Positions 16,322-27,002 of a DNA stretch of 34,711 bases are shown here, piece by piece (position 1 is the stretch's first letter; each line of letters begins with the position of its first letter). The DNA lies in the NCBI GenBank assembly GCA_021823625.1, contig JAKANS010000052.1, forward strand, positions 1 to 34,711, in the 5' to 3' direction. The translations under genes were made by a program, and so were the position numbers. This stretch comes from a bacterium (lineage in GTDB: Bacteria; Verrucomicrobiota; Verrucomicrobiia; Limisphaerales; J093). The notes under the pieces were generated by a model. The model worked only from the letters and a program-made list of their open reading frames with translations, ran no database searches and had not been told where the DNA came from.

Positions 16322-16723
16322 CGGCAAACCATTCCTTACCACAGAAGGCCCGCGTTGGCGAACATTGCCTGCGACCCACTTGACTTCGAGCGCTGCGCGC
16401 GCCTCGGGCCGGCGGGCAGGGCTGCTCCAACGTCGGTTCGGTCCATTCCAAATTCGAAAGCCGAAGACCGAATGCCGAAAGAAATCCGAAGTCCGAAGTC
16501 CGAAGTCCCGAAACCACAGTTACTCCAACGAAGTCGCAGTCCCTCGGGGCAACCCCTTTTCGGATTTCGGGTTCCGGGCGTCGGATTTCAGGGCTGCCGG
16601 CATCCTTGGCAACTGGCCGGACCTCAGAGCAGCCCTGGCTGCCGGGCTGCAACCAAAGAATTGCCTTTTGCGTTGAATATCGGCAGCGTTCGCCGATCTA
16701 ACGCTTAGAACGTGAGCACAGCC
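16322..16723. other. divergent intergenic region carrying CCGAAGT-type repeats
   Basis: This 402-bp gap between divergent genes holds no supported ORF. It must contain the promoters of the lipoprotein gene (minus) and the discoidin-like gene (plus). Its centre carries the short degenerate repeats annotated separately. On the plus strand, TTGAAT near 16675 followed after about 18 nt by TCTAAC is a possible weak promoter. Confidence 0.5.
16450..16589. repeat. degenerate TCCGAAG repeat cluster with inverted arm
   Basis: From about 16450 to 16515 the sequence is built of CCGAA-centred units, with three exact TCCGAAG copies in a row at 16485-16505 and diverged copies on the left. About 45 bases later (16559-16589) the reverse sense occurs as TTCGGATTTCGGG and TCGGATTTC. 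GAAATCCGA at 16481-16489 is the exact reverse complement of 16581-16589, so a long imperfect hairpin could form. Short CCGAAATC copies also occur near 26698-26715. Confidence 0.6.
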
Positions 16724-17422
16724 ATGAACATGAACACTTGGGTCGAAAACACGAAACGCAACGCTTGGATCCTCGCCGTGGGCGCCGCGCTGGCCTGCCC
16801 GACACTGCGGGCCGCCGATGCCGAACTGGCGCCGATGCCGTTGAAGCTGCCCATCCCGGCCTTCATGGGGACGCCGACGGACATCCCGTTGGGCGATCAC
16901 ATCGAGAAACTTTCCGACAAGCCGCGGCCGCCCTTCATGGCGCCCAAAGGCATCACGAACCTCGCCTTCAAGAAGAAAGTCAGCAGCAGCGACAAGTCGC
17001 CCATCACCGGTTCGCTCGATCTCGTGACTGATGGCGACAAGGAGTCCAACGACAACAGCTTCGTGGAGCTGCACCGCAAGACCCAGTGGGTTCAGATCGA
17101 CCTGGGGCAGGAGGCCAAGATTTACGCCGTCGTGCTGTGGCACGCGCACAACACCTACCAGGTTTATCACGATGTGGTGGTGCAGGTGGCGGACGACCCG
17201 GATTTTACGTCGAACGTGAAGACGGTGTATAACAACGACTACGATAACAGCTCCGGCCTCGGCGTCGGCACCGACAAGGAGTACTTCGAGACCTACGAGG
17301 GCCGGTTGATGGACGCCAAGGGCGTCGAAGGCCGTTACGTGCGTTGCTACAGCAAGGGCAGCACCTACAGCGCCCTGAACCGCTACACGGAAATCGAAGT
17401 CTGGGGTCTCCCGGCCAAATAA
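16724..17422 (+). CDS. secreted discoidin (F5/8 type C)-like protein
   Basis: From the ATG at 16724 the product has 232 residues; a GTG at 16712 would add four. A signal peptide (WILAVGAALACPTLRAAD) is followed by a Pro-rich segment. A beta-sandwich then begins at GITNLAFKKKVSSSDKSPIT and continues through DLVTDGDKESNDNSFVELH, WVQIDLGQEAKIYAVVLWH and RYVRCYSKG to EIEVWGLP. The WVQIDLGxxxxIxxVxLWH strand is the classic core of F5/8 type C (CBM32-like) domains, which bind galactosides or other glycans. No catalytic domain accompanies it, so a binding or surface role outside the cytoplasm is inferred. A hairpin followed by T residues lies downstream, suggesting a single-gene transcript. Confidence 0.8.
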   Translation: MNMNTWVENTKRNAWILAVGAALACPTLRAADAELAPMPLKLPIPAFMGTPTDIPLGDHIEKLSDKPRPPFMAPKGITNLAFKKKVSSSDKSPITGSLDLVTDGDKESNDNSFVELHRKTQWVQIDLGQEAKIYAVVLWHAHNTYQVYHDVVVQVADDPDFTSNVKTVYNNDYDNSSGLGVGTDKEYFETYEGRLMDAKGVEGRYVRCYSKGSTYSALNRYTEIEVWGLPAK

Positions 17423-17494
17423 ACAGGCCGCCACCAGCAGCGAGCCTTCGTTCCGCACCGGACATGGCTTTGCTCCCATATTTACAGCCGCGAA

Positions 17495-17530
17495 TCAGCG
17501 CCAGCCTCGCCGGACTGGCGCTGGTTGTTT
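17495..17530 (+). terminator. probable intrinsic terminator after the discoidin-like gene
   Basis: A 10-bp stem (TCAGCGCCAG with CTGGCGCTGG, one G-T pair) encloses a loop of 10 bases and is followed by TTGTTTA. It sits 73 bases after the stop at 17422 and about 20 bases before the next start codon. It could either terminate the upstream gene or modulate entry into the downstream one. The T tract is interrupted by one G. Confidence 0.6.
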
Positions 17531-17549
17531 ACAGGAGGCTGCCAGCCCA

Positions 17550-19121
17550 ATGAATCGCTGGCTGGCGCTTGGCCTCGGACTGGCCTTCGTGGTCGGACTC
17601 GCTTTGCGCGTGCCGCACTTGGGCCAGCGTCCCATGCACACGGACGAGTCGGTGCACGCTTACAAATTCCTCGGGCTCTGGCAGCACGGCGAGTACCGCT
17701 ACGACCCGAACGAGTACCACGGCCCCAGCTTGTATTACTTTTCCCTGCCGGTTGTTTGGGCCAGCGGGGCGAATACGCCGGGCCAGCTCACCGAGGCCAC
17801 GCTTCGCGCGGTGACCGTGGTGTTCGGTCTGGGATTGATCCTGCTGCTGCCCCTGCTGGCCGATGGCTTGGGGCGGACGGCCACGTGGTGGGCAGCGCTG
17901 TTCACCGCCGTCTCCACCGCTTTTGTCTATTACAGCCGTTATTACATCCACGAAGTACCGCTCGTGTTTTTCACGGTGCTGTTCGGGGGCGCAGTCTGGC
18001 GGTATCTGCAGAAACCCGCGCTCGGCTGGGCGTTGTTGGCGGGGGCCGCGCTCGGCCTGATGCAGGCGACCAAGGAGACCTTTGTATTCAACCTGGCGGC
18101 GATGGCGGTCGCCGCGGCCGGTGTGCTGGTCTTCGCTCCGGGACGGAAAGCGGCCGGGCAGAATCTGCTTGGCAGACTCAGGCTTGGTCACATTTTGGCA
18201 GCCGTGGCGTTGGCGTTGGCGCTTTCGGTCGTACTGTTCTCGTCATTCTTCACCAACGCCACCGGGCCGCTCGATTCGCTGCGCACTTACCTGCCGTGGC
18301 TGCAACGCGCGGGCGGCGACTCGCCCCACAACCATCCCTGGCCTTTCTACTTCGAGCGGTTGTTTTGGTTTCACCCGGCGAAAGGACCGGTGTTCAGCGA
18401 ATTGCTGATCGGCCTGCTGGCGGTGTTGGGCGGCGTGGCGGCGTTCCTGCCGGATCGCTTCCAGCCGGGCCACCGCGGGCTGGCGCAATTCCTGGTGTTC
18501 TACACCGTGGCGCTGACCGCCGTTTACACCGTGATTGCTTACAAAACGCCCTGGTGCGCGCTGGGCTTTTTGCACGGTCTGATCCTGCTCGCCGGATTGG
18601 GTGCGGCGGCGCTGTTCAAGTGGATCCGCCCGACGTGGCTCTGGGTCATCGCGCTTGTCGTGGTGCTGGGCGCGACCGTGCAACTGGCGGTTCAGGCCAG
18701 GCGCGCCAGTTCCGAATTCGCCGCTGACCAGCGCAACCCGTACGTCTATGCCCACACCTCCAAAGACCTGCTGCGGCTGGTCCAGCGAGTGGACGGCGTC
18801 GCCCGCGTGGACGGCCACCCCGACAAAGTGGGCATCAACGTCATGGCTCCCGGCGGTGATTACTGGCCGTTGCCGTGGTATTTCCGCGCGTTGCCGGACA
18901 CGCATTGGTCAGCCGGCATCCCGGCCGACCCATACGCGCCGATCGTGGTTGCCGATGCCCGCTTGCACGCGGCGCTGGACGACAAGTCGGACAAGCGCTG
19001 GTTGAGCGTGGGCTATTACGAGCACCGGCCGGGAGTCTTCTTCGAACTCTTCGTGGAACTGGAACTCTGGAAACGCTACGTCGCCACCCTGCCGCGGGAT
19101 CGCGACGACGAAGACGAATAG
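17550..19121 (+). CDS. Agl23-like (TIGR03663) membrane glycosyltransferase-type protein
   Basis: This 523-residue protein has an N-terminal membrane helix followed by RVPHLGQRPMHTDESVHAYK. The HTDE acidic motif in the first extracytoplasmic loop is typical of GT-C glycosyltransferases. About ten further hydrophobic segments follow, with FVYYSRYYIHEVPLVFFTVL and a KET motif (MQATKET), then a soluble C-terminal domain of about 130 residues. The layout matches the TIGR03663 family, named flippase activity-associated Agl23 after archaeal N-glycosylation. In bacteria the substrate is not known; a lipid-linked sugar donor is the usual inference for GT-C folds. CAGGAGG at 17531-17537 is the likely Shine-Dalgarno, with a longish 12-base spacer. 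A glgB gene follows after 78 bp. Confidence 0.85.
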   Translation: MNRWLALGLGLAFVVGLALRVPHLGQRPMHTDESVHAYKFLGLWQHGEYRYDPNEYHGPSLYYFSLPVVWASGANTPGQLTEATLRAVTVVFGLGLILLLPLLADGLGRTATWWAALFTAVSTAFVYYSRYYIHEVPLVFFTVLFGGAVWRYLQKPALGWALLAGAALGLMQATKETFVFNLAAMAVAAAGVLVFAPGRKAAGQNLLGRLRLGHILAAVALALALSVVLFSSFFTNATGPLDSLRTYLPWLQRAGGDSPHNHPWPFYFERLFWFHPAKGPVFSELLIGLLAVLGGVAAFLPDRFQPGHRGLAQFLVFYTVALTAVYTVIAYKTPWCALGFLHGLILLAGLGAAALFKWIRPTWLWVIALVVVLGATVQLAVQARRASSEFAADQRNPYVYAHTSKDLLRLVQRVDGVARVDGHPDKVGINVMAPGGDYWPLPWYFRALPDTHWSAGIPADPYAPIVVADARLHAALDDKSDKRWLSVGYYEHRPGVFFELFVELELWKRYVATLPRDRDDEDE

Positions 19122-19199
19122 CACGTCTCGGGTCACCTACCCGGATGACTCTCGGCCTTTTTACGTGCCAGCGGTGAGCGGCACTGGCAGGCTGGCTTC

Positions 19200-21398
<2,199 letters not shown>

Positions 21399-21415
21399 CG
21401 CCGCCCATTTCTGCC

Positions 21416-22798
21416 ATGCGAGTGCGCGTGCTCATCAGGCTGGTCGTTGTCAGCTTGCTGCTTGCGGCGGCAATTGGTCTGGCGTGGTGGGTTGGCGCCG
21501 AAATTCGCGCCGCGCCCAGCCGGCGCGTCACCTTGGCCAGCGGTGTCCAGATCGGCGTGCTGGGCGTGACGTATGGTACCAACCACGTCCAGCCCGGCTT
21601 CGGCCGATTGCTGCCCGACGGGCTGCGCGCTTTGCTGGCCCGCCTGCTGGGCCGACCGGGTGCCGGCAGCTACCGCTTTACGACCAGCCAGCCCGAGTTG
21701 GTTGTCTGGCTCGCGCACAATTCCACGAATAGCGCGGTGCCGCCGAGTTCCGTTCGTGTCGGGCTCGCGGACGAGAGCGGTTTTTTATCCGGCGATTACG
21801 TGGACTTCACGACGTTCTTCAACGGAAGTTCGGGGACGCCGCGCCGCTTCGAAGTCTGGCCCCGCTGTTCGCGCGAACTTCGGATTCGCTTGTTCGAGCA
21901 AGGACCGAGTTTCACCTACCACCGCGTCGGCGAGGTGCGCTGCCCGAACCCGGCCCGAAGCACCGCGCCGGCCTGGGTCGCTGAGTCGCTGCCGGCCCGT
22001 CGCACGAACGGTACCTTGGTTTGCACGCTGTCGGCCGTGCTGGCGGGTGTAGGCATGAACACGACGACTTCCGCGCAGGCCGATGGCACCACGCACACGA
22101 CCTTCAGCCCACCGCAAGCGGACGGCGACAACCACGCGGCGCTGCGGTTGGCGTTCACCGACTCAGCTTTCCCCAGCAACGACTGGGAAATCGCGGCGAT
22201 CCAGGTTGCGGATGCCACGGGTAACTCTGCGCGGAACTCCTCGCTCAGTTCCAGTTTTGGGTCGGGTCCGGAACGGAATTACCAGTTCAGGCCGAGCCTC
22301 TGGCCGTTGGAACCTTGGCGAATCGAGTTCCGGGCTGCGCGCCGGCCGGGCTCAAGCTTCGCCGCCGAGGAAGTCGCGGGGTTCACGAACGTCCCGTTGC
22401 CGGCCATCGGCTTCACCAATCGCTACACCGAGTCCGCGCTGGTGGGCACCACCAAGGTGAGCGTGACCGAGTTCAGCCGGCGGGAGCCGCTGCCGGACGA
22501 CGCGCGCGGCTGGAGCAGCGGCGGCCTGTCGCAGTTGAAACTCACCGTGGCCAACTTGCCGGCAGACGCCAGGTTCACGCTGGTTCGCGCAACCGACGAT
22601 GCTGGCCGGAGGCTTGAAGTACCGTCGTCCGGCTGGTCGCAGTCCGAGCCGTACGAGGCGACGTTCTCTTTTCTGCGTGTCCCGGCCGATGCACGGGCGT
22701 TGAACCTCACCTTCGCCGTCCACGCCACGCGCCGCTTCACTTTCGTCGTGCAACCGGCGCTCGCCACGACCAACGATTTCACGCCATCCAACCTTTGA
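21416..22798 (+). CDS. membrane-anchored protein of unknown function
   Basis: From the ATG at 21416, 17 bases after the glgB stop, the product has 460 residues. The N-terminus is one signal-anchor helix (VLIRLVVVSLLLAAAIGLAWWV), after which the whole protein would lie outside the cytoplasm. The rest is predominantly beta with many Ser/Thr residues and no conserved motif I recognise; LVVWLAHNSTNSAVPPSSVR and WLEL-like strands suggest immunoglobulin-like sandwiches. There are few cysteines and no catalytic signature. The close spacing to glgB suggests co-transcription, but a functional link to glycogen is not evident. Its stop overlaps a possible TTG start for the next gene. Confidence 0.75.
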   Translation: MRVRVLIRLVVVSLLLAAAIGLAWWVGAEIRAAPSRRVTLASGVQIGVLGVTYGTNHVQPGFGRLLPDGLRALLARLLGRPGAGSYRFTTSQPELVVWLAHNSTNSAVPPSSVRVGLADESGFLSGDYVDFTTFFNGSSGTPRRFEVWPRCSRELRIRLFEQGPSFTYHRVGEVRCPNPARSTAPAWVAESLPARRTNGTLVCTLSAVLAGVGMNTTTSAQADGTTHTTFSPPQADGDNHAALRLAFTDSAFPSNDWEIAAIQVADATGNSARNSSLSSSFGSGPERNYQFRPSLWPLEPWRIEFRAARRPGSSFAAEEVAGFTNVPLPAIGFTNRYTESALVGTTKVSVTEFSRREPLPDDARGWSSGGLSQLKLTVANLPADARFTLVRATDDAGRRLEVPSSGWSQSEPYEATFSFLRVPADARALNLTFAVHATRRFTFVVQPALATTNDFTPSNL

Positions 22799-22806
22799 GG
22801 TGCCCC

Positions 22807-24819
22807 GTGCCGTCAAGCTCCCATCTTTTCGCCTGCCCCGGAACCGCCTTCCTGCCCCACCGGCTCTGCCTCGCGAGCTTGCTGTTGGCCGCCACTACGC
22901 TTTTCGGTGCGCCCGCGGATTACTTCGCAATCCAAGTCCTTGATGACGCCACCGGCCGTGGCGTGCCGCTGGTCGAATTGCGCACCGTCAACAAGATCGC
23001 GTGGTGGACCGACAGCAACGGCATCGTCGCGTTCGACGAACCGGGTTTGATGGATCGCGAAGTCTATTTCCACGTCGGCAGCCCCGGCTACGAAATGCCC
23101 GCGGATGGCTTCGGCTATCGCGGCGTGCGGCTGCGTCCCGTGGCGGGTGGCAGCGCGGTGATTCGCCTCCACCGGCTCAACATTGCCGAACGGCTTTACC
23201 GCGTCACCGGCCAGGGCATCTACGCCGACAGCATCCGCGTCGGGCATCCGGTGCCATTGAAACAGCCAACGCTCAACGGCCAGGTGATGGGCCAGGACAC
23301 CGTGATCGCCACGCCGTATCGCGGGAAGATCTACTGGTTTTGGGGCGACACCGACCGACCATCCTATCCACTCGGGAACTTCCACGCCTCGGGCGCCACC
23401 TCGGAACGGCCCGGCCACGGCGGTCTGGATCCGGCGGTCGGCGTGGACCTGACTTATTTCGTGGACGACACCGGCTTCGCGAAAGCGATGTGCCCGCAGC
23501 CAGCCGAAGGCCTGCACTGGATCGAAAGCCTGTTCACGGTCCCGGACGAACAAGGCGGCGAGCGCCTCGTGGCCCGCATGGCGAACATGCGCGACCTGGG
23601 CTACGCGCACGATTACCACCTGATGGTCTTCAACGACGAGCGCGCGTGTTTCGAGTCGGTCCAGCGCTGGGACGTTCACGAAGGCCACGGCTCGTCCCAC
23701 CCGTTTCTCGCCCGCGTGGACGGCCGGCTCTTCTACTACCTGTTCCCCGATTTCCGCGTGCCCGCCGATCTGAAAAGCCTCGCCGACCTGAGCCGCTACG
23801 AGGCTTTCACCTGCCTGGCCGGCGACGGCAAATGGCACGGGACTGACACGACTCTGAGCCGCGATGAAAGCGGCCAGCTCCGCTACGCCTGGCGGGCCGG
23901 GGCCGACCGCGTCCACGCCGGCCGCGTCGCAGACCTGGTCAAAGCCAGGAAGCTCAAACGCGAGGAAACCTGGTGCGCCTTGCGCGATTTCGAGAGCGGC
24001 GCGGAGCTTAAGCGCGGACTTGAGTCGGTGGCGTGGAACGCCTTTCGGCGGCGGTGGATTGCCTTCTTCGCGGACCGGCCGGGCGAGGCTTGGTTCGCCG
24101 AAGCGGACACGCCACTCGGGCCGTGGGGCTATGGCCGGCGCATCGTCACGCACGGCGAGTACAACTTCTACAACCTGGCGCACCACCCGTTTTTCGATCA
24201 GGACGGCGGCCGGCTCGTCTATTTCGAGGGCACGTACACGGCCACGTTTTCCGGCGCCCGCAGCCTCACGCCACGCTACGACTACAACCAGCTCATGTAC
24301 CGCCTGGCGTTGGACGATCCGCGGCTGACGCTGCCCGTGGCCGTCTATCGCGTGGGCCCGGCCAGCGGAGCGCCTCACCTTTGGCAACGCGACCAAGTGG
24401 AGGCTGCGAAGGCTTGGGCCCAGATCGACGAGGTCGCCTGGTTTGCCCTGCCGTCGCAAGCCACAAGCACGAACACAGTGAGCGTCTATGCCGTGGATGA
24501 AGCGACGACTGTGCTTTCGACCACTCCGCCTCGACCGGACGCGCGCCCGCTGTTCGTCGGCCTGCCGCTGAGCGAGCCGGAACGCGCCCAGGATGCTTCA
24601 GGTAAAGAACCAACCTCGGCGCCCGAGCGCCGCTCCCCTGCCCTGCGGGTGCTCCGCGAGTATCATCGCGCCAATGACGACGCGCGGTGGTACTCGATCG
24701 CGTCTGCACCGCCTGCCGGCTGGCAGCCGGAAAGTCGGCCGCTGTGCCACGTTTGGGCAGTGCCCGGCACCGTGCTGGCGCTGGACTGGAAGGCTCAGTC
24801 CCAGCCGGCGGCGAGATGA
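22807..24819 (+). CDS. secreted protein, probable beta-propeller (GH43/DUF4185-like)
   Basis: The GTG at 22807 is preferred because GAGG lies six bases upstream; a TTG at 22795, overlapping the previous stop, would add four residues. The 670-residue product has a signal peptide (LCLASLLLAATTLFGAPA). A short carboxypeptidase-regulatory-like beta domain follows (about 45-120). The long middle region has repeated motifs of bladed propellers: PYRGKIYWFWGDTDRPSYPL, RVDGRLFYYLFPDFRVPADL, RWIAFFADRPGEAWFAE and LVYFEGTYTATF. A WGDT-type blade and W-rich strands resemble DUF4185 or GH43-like five-bladed folds, so binding or cleavage of sugars is a guess from fold. It probably ends the glgB transcript unit. 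Confidence 0.75.
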   Translation: MPSSSHLFACPGTAFLPHRLCLASLLLAATTLFGAPADYFAIQVLDDATGRGVPLVELRTVNKIAWWTDSNGIVAFDEPGLMDREVYFHVGSPGYEMPADGFGYRGVRLRPVAGGSAVIRLHRLNIAERLYRVTGQGIYADSIRVGHPVPLKQPTLNGQVMGQDTVIATPYRGKIYWFWGDTDRPSYPLGNFHASGATSERPGHGGLDPAVGVDLTYFVDDTGFAKAMCPQPAEGLHWIESLFTVPDEQGGERLVARMANMRDLGYAHDYHLMVFNDERACFESVQRWDVHEGHGSSHPFLARVDGRLFYYLFPDFRVPADLKSLADLSRYEAFTCLAGDGKWHGTDTTLSRDESGQLRYAWRAGADRVHAGRVADLVKARKLKREETWCALRDFESGAELKRGLESVAWNAFRRRWIAFFADRPGEAWFAEADTPLGPWGYGRRIVTHGEYNFYNLAHHPFFDQDGGRLVYFEGTYTATFSGARSLTPRYDYNQLMYRLALDDPRLTLPVAVYRVGPASGAPHLWQRDQVEAAKAWAQIDEVAWFALPSQATSTNTVSVYAVDEATTVLSTTPPRPDARPLFVGLPLSEPERAQDASGKEPTSAPERRSPALRVLREYHRANDDARWYSIASAPPAGWQPESRPLCHVWAVPGTVLALDWKAQSQPAAR

Positions 24820-24848
24820 CGTTGGTCACGGCCCCGCAGCGGCTGGTT

Positions 24849-24874
24849 AAGCCGGCTGCAAGCCGGCGCGCCGG
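24849..24874 (+). repeat. 26-bp AAGCCGGCTG-type repeat, copy 1
   Basis: The 26 bases starting AAGCCGGCTGCAAGCCGG and ending GCGCGCCGG differ at one position from 32364-32389. Each contains the palindromes GCCGGC and GGCGCGCC, and is thus able to form hairpins. It lies between two convergent genes. Confidence 0.7.
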
Positions 24875-24934
24875 TACGGCAACTCCCTCGAGCCCGGCCA
24901 TTCCAGCCGGGGAGGATCAGAGGCTCGGCGTGCG

Positions 24935-24998
24935 AATAAGGAACCCAGGAAAGCCGGAAACCCCCGTCTCCAGTTCCTGAGTTCCTGCATTCCTTATT
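24935..24998. repeat. inverted repeat between convergent genes
   Basis: AATAAGGAA (24935-24943) is repeated in exact reverse complement as TTCCTTATT (24990-24998). AGGAA and TTCCT units lie inside, giving an imperfect stem about 20 bp long. It lies between the ends of the 22807 gene (plus) and the 25065 gene (minus). It could mark a bidirectional transcription end, or a mobile miniature repeat; there is no long T tract. Confidence 0.45.
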
Positions 24999-25064
24999 GG
25001 ACCTCTGCGTTTCGGCGACTCCGTGGCCGTTCCATGTTGGGGGAACCGGGGGTTCGCCTTGCGC

Positions 25065-26534
25065 CTACGCGTGCACGTTGGTTTCCCACTCCAGACCCGG
25101 TTCGTTCCGCAGGTCATCCTCGCCTTCGCGCAGAACCTTGATGCCGGCATACCGGCAAAACCGCCGGAGGTCGCGCGTGTGATCGCCGTAAAAGATCACG
25201 CGATGCAGCCCGCAGGACCAGTTCTCGAGGAACCGATCCGGGTTCGCCACCTTCATGGTCAGCTTGGTGCGGCAGGCGCGTTCCTCGAACGGACTGTCCA
25301 CCGCGTCGCCGGTCGAGAACAGCATCAGGTCGGTGCCGATGAGCCGGGCCATCGAGACCTTCTGCCCGACCGGCAGGCGCACCTGGAGCGACACGCCTTT
25401 GCCGTCTTCGAGGTGGCTGCGCATCACGTACGGCGCGGCCGGCTGGTCCAGGCCGCCCATCTGCGTGGCGGCCACGCAATGGGCGTGGATGATCGTGCCG
25501 TTGGCGAGGTCGAACATCGGGTCGGTGACAAAGCCAGGCATGCCGGTCAGGTACAAGAACATGAGCTGGGTCATCGTGGACTTGAGATCCGCCTCGCACA
25601 CGCCACACCGGCCGGCGTTGTTCAGACGAGAGAAACCGAGGCACGGATAGCCCATCCCACGATCCACCAGCCCCATGCCGAGACAGTTCATCGTCACGGC
25701 CACGGCTTGGTGTTCGGCCATCAGGTTCTGCATCGCCACGTACATGCGCGACGACTTAAGAACTTCCTCGCGCGTCGGCTCGACGATCTTCTCGGCTTCG
25801 CTCATCCACCGTTCGGCGTCGGCGCTCGCGGCGGCGGCATCGGCGGCCTGGTAGGCTTTCTGCAAGTCGGGCAAATGCAGCGAAAGAATCTGCGTGCCGA
25901 ACTTGCCTTGGATGGCCTCGCAATACCTGGCGTCGGCCGCCGCCTGGCTGATGTGCAACACCCGCGCCTCGCGCAGCCGGTGCAGCGCGCGGAACGGCCG
26001 TACCGCCGTCGCCAGGTCTCGGTAATCGCTGCTGGGCAAGGCCTCGATGAGTTTTCCCTCCCGTTGCAGTCCGGCGATGATGTGCCATTCGTGCCCGCTG
26101 TACGGCATGAAGAAAACCATCACCGGCTTGCCGGTCTCGAGCAGGCGCTTGATGAACGGCCCGCAACCCATCGTGACATGCACCGCCAGGATGCCGTCCA
26201 CCGATCCAAACTTCGCCTTGGCCGCCGCGAGCTGCGCGTCCGATTGCACCAGCCCGCCGTCCACGAACTCCACGTCCGCCAGATCGGTCGCGAGCTGGGC
26301 GAAGTAGCCCTCGAAGCGCTTCACCTCGGCGTCGAGATCGACGGTGAACGACGGCCAGCCCGGATGCGGATGGCCGAAATAGACCTTGCCGACGCGGACC
26401 TTCGATCCGCCCGGAGCGGCGGGCGCATTGGCGGCGCGGGTGATCAGTTGCATCAACGGTGAAGCGGCGGTGAGCGTTACGACGCCCAGGCCGGTGCGCT
26501 GCAAGAAACCTCGACGGGACAATGAATCATTCAT
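25065..26534 (-). CDS. Tat-exported L-fucose isomerase-like protein
   Basis: The ATG at 26534, with CGAGG six bases upstream, gives 489 residues. The N-terminus has a twin-arginine signal (SRRGFLQRTGLGVVTLTAAS). The remainder resembles the L-fucose/L-arabinose isomerase superfamily: an N-terminal Rossmann-like part with VDGILAVHVTMGCGPFIKRL and PVMVFFMPYSGHEWHI, then a C-terminal part with CGVCEADLKSTMTQLMFLYL and TDPMFDLANGTIIHAHCVA. Glu of CEAD and Asp of DPMFD are at places where the isomerases bind their divalent metal. Known isomerases are cytoplasmic, so the Tat signal is unusual and suggests a periplasmic sugar-processing or sugar-binding role. The substrate is not predictable. The next gene upstream is divergent. 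Confidence 0.85.
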   Translation of the reverse strand: MNDSLSRRGFLQRTGLGVVTLTAASPLMQLITRAANAPAAPGGSKVRVGKVYFGHPHPGWPSFTVDLDAEVKRFEGYFAQLATDLADVEFVDGGLVQSDAQLAAAKAKFGSVDGILAVHVTMGCGPFIKRLLETGKPVMVFFMPYSGHEWHIIAGLQREGKLIEALPSSDYRDLATAVRPFRALHRLREARVLHISQAAADARYCEAIQGKFGTQILSLHLPDLQKAYQAADAAAASADAERWMSEAEKIVEPTREEVLKSSRMYVAMQNLMAEHQAVAVTMNCLGMGLVDRGMGYPCLGFSRLNNAGRCGVCEADLKSTMTQLMFLYLTGMPGFVTDPMFDLANGTIIHAHCVAATQMGGLDQPAAPYVMRSHLEDGKGVSLQVRLPVGQKVSMARLIGTDLMLFSTGDAVDSPFEERACRTKLTMKVANPDRFLENWSCGLHRVIFYGDHTRDLRRFCRYAGIKVLREGEDDLRNEPGLEWETNVHA

Positions 26535-26722
26535 GGGAAACCTCGGGTTGTGATCGGCGGGCATATCTGCCAGCACAGGTTCATTTTGGCCCGCGGGCAC
26601 GCGACGCCCATCCAGGCGGGCGGTCAGGCAGGCTGATGAGGGTTCCTTTACCATTTCCGCCTCGCCAGAACAAGCGGCAATGCGATCACAGCCGCATCCG
26701 AAATCTTCCGAAATCCTGACGC

Positions 26723-26751
26723 TTGACAAAGCGCCAACCCCGACTTAATTA
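26723..26751 (+). promoter_or_regulatory. sigma70-type promoter for the 27003-30493 cassette
   Basis: A perfect -35 TTGACA (26723-26728) is followed after exactly 17 bp by TAATTA (26746-26751), in an AT-rich patch inside GC-rich surroundings. Transcription would start near 26759, giving a leader of about 245 nt that contains the whole minisatellite before the first start codon at 27003. Confidence 0.65.
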
Positions 26752-26805
26752 GAACTTTAGCTTAAGTTGGCGATGAGATCGAGCGCAACACTGCCTGCCC
26801 AAAGC

Positions 26806-26938
26806 GGCCTCCGGTTCGGCCAGCGGCCTCCGGTTCGGCCAGCGGCCTCCGGTTCGGCCAGCGGCCTCCGGTTCGGCCAGCGGCCTCCGGTTCGGCCAGC
26901 GGCCTCCGGTTCGGCCAGCGGCCTCCGGTTCGGCCAGT
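26806..26938 (+). repeat. minisatellite: seven 19-bp GGCCTCCGGTTCGGCCAGC units
   Basis: Units begin at 26806, 26825, 26844, 26863, 26882, 26901 and 26920. The first six are identical and the seventh differs only in its last base. There are no spacers. Each unit contains two GGCC palindromes eight bases apart, so each can form a small hairpin in RNA, and neighbours can pair with each other. The 19-bp period is not a multiple of three, which argues against it coding for a peptide repeat. Confidence 0.97.
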
Positions 26939-27002
26939 CGCACTTTGCACCGGCTGGATTCCGCCAGTAACACCAAGCGAGACTCCGCTTAGAGGCGGCA
27001 AC

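Larger units (their letters stand above)
26535..27002. other. divergent regulatory region with minisatellite
   Basis: These 468 bases separate the Tat-exported protein gene (minus) from the four-gene plus-strand cassette. No gene is supported. They hold a sigma70-like promoter at 26723-26751, a 19-bp minisatellite at 26806-26938, and at about 26567-26575 a minus-strand GCTGGCAG sequence 32 nt before the isomerase-like gene, a variant of the boxes upstream of other genes. Confidence 0.7.

Noticed and set aside
26806-26938. CRISPR array
   Set aside because: Units are 19 bp, directly abutting, without spacers and with no cas genes nearby; it is a tandem minisatellite.
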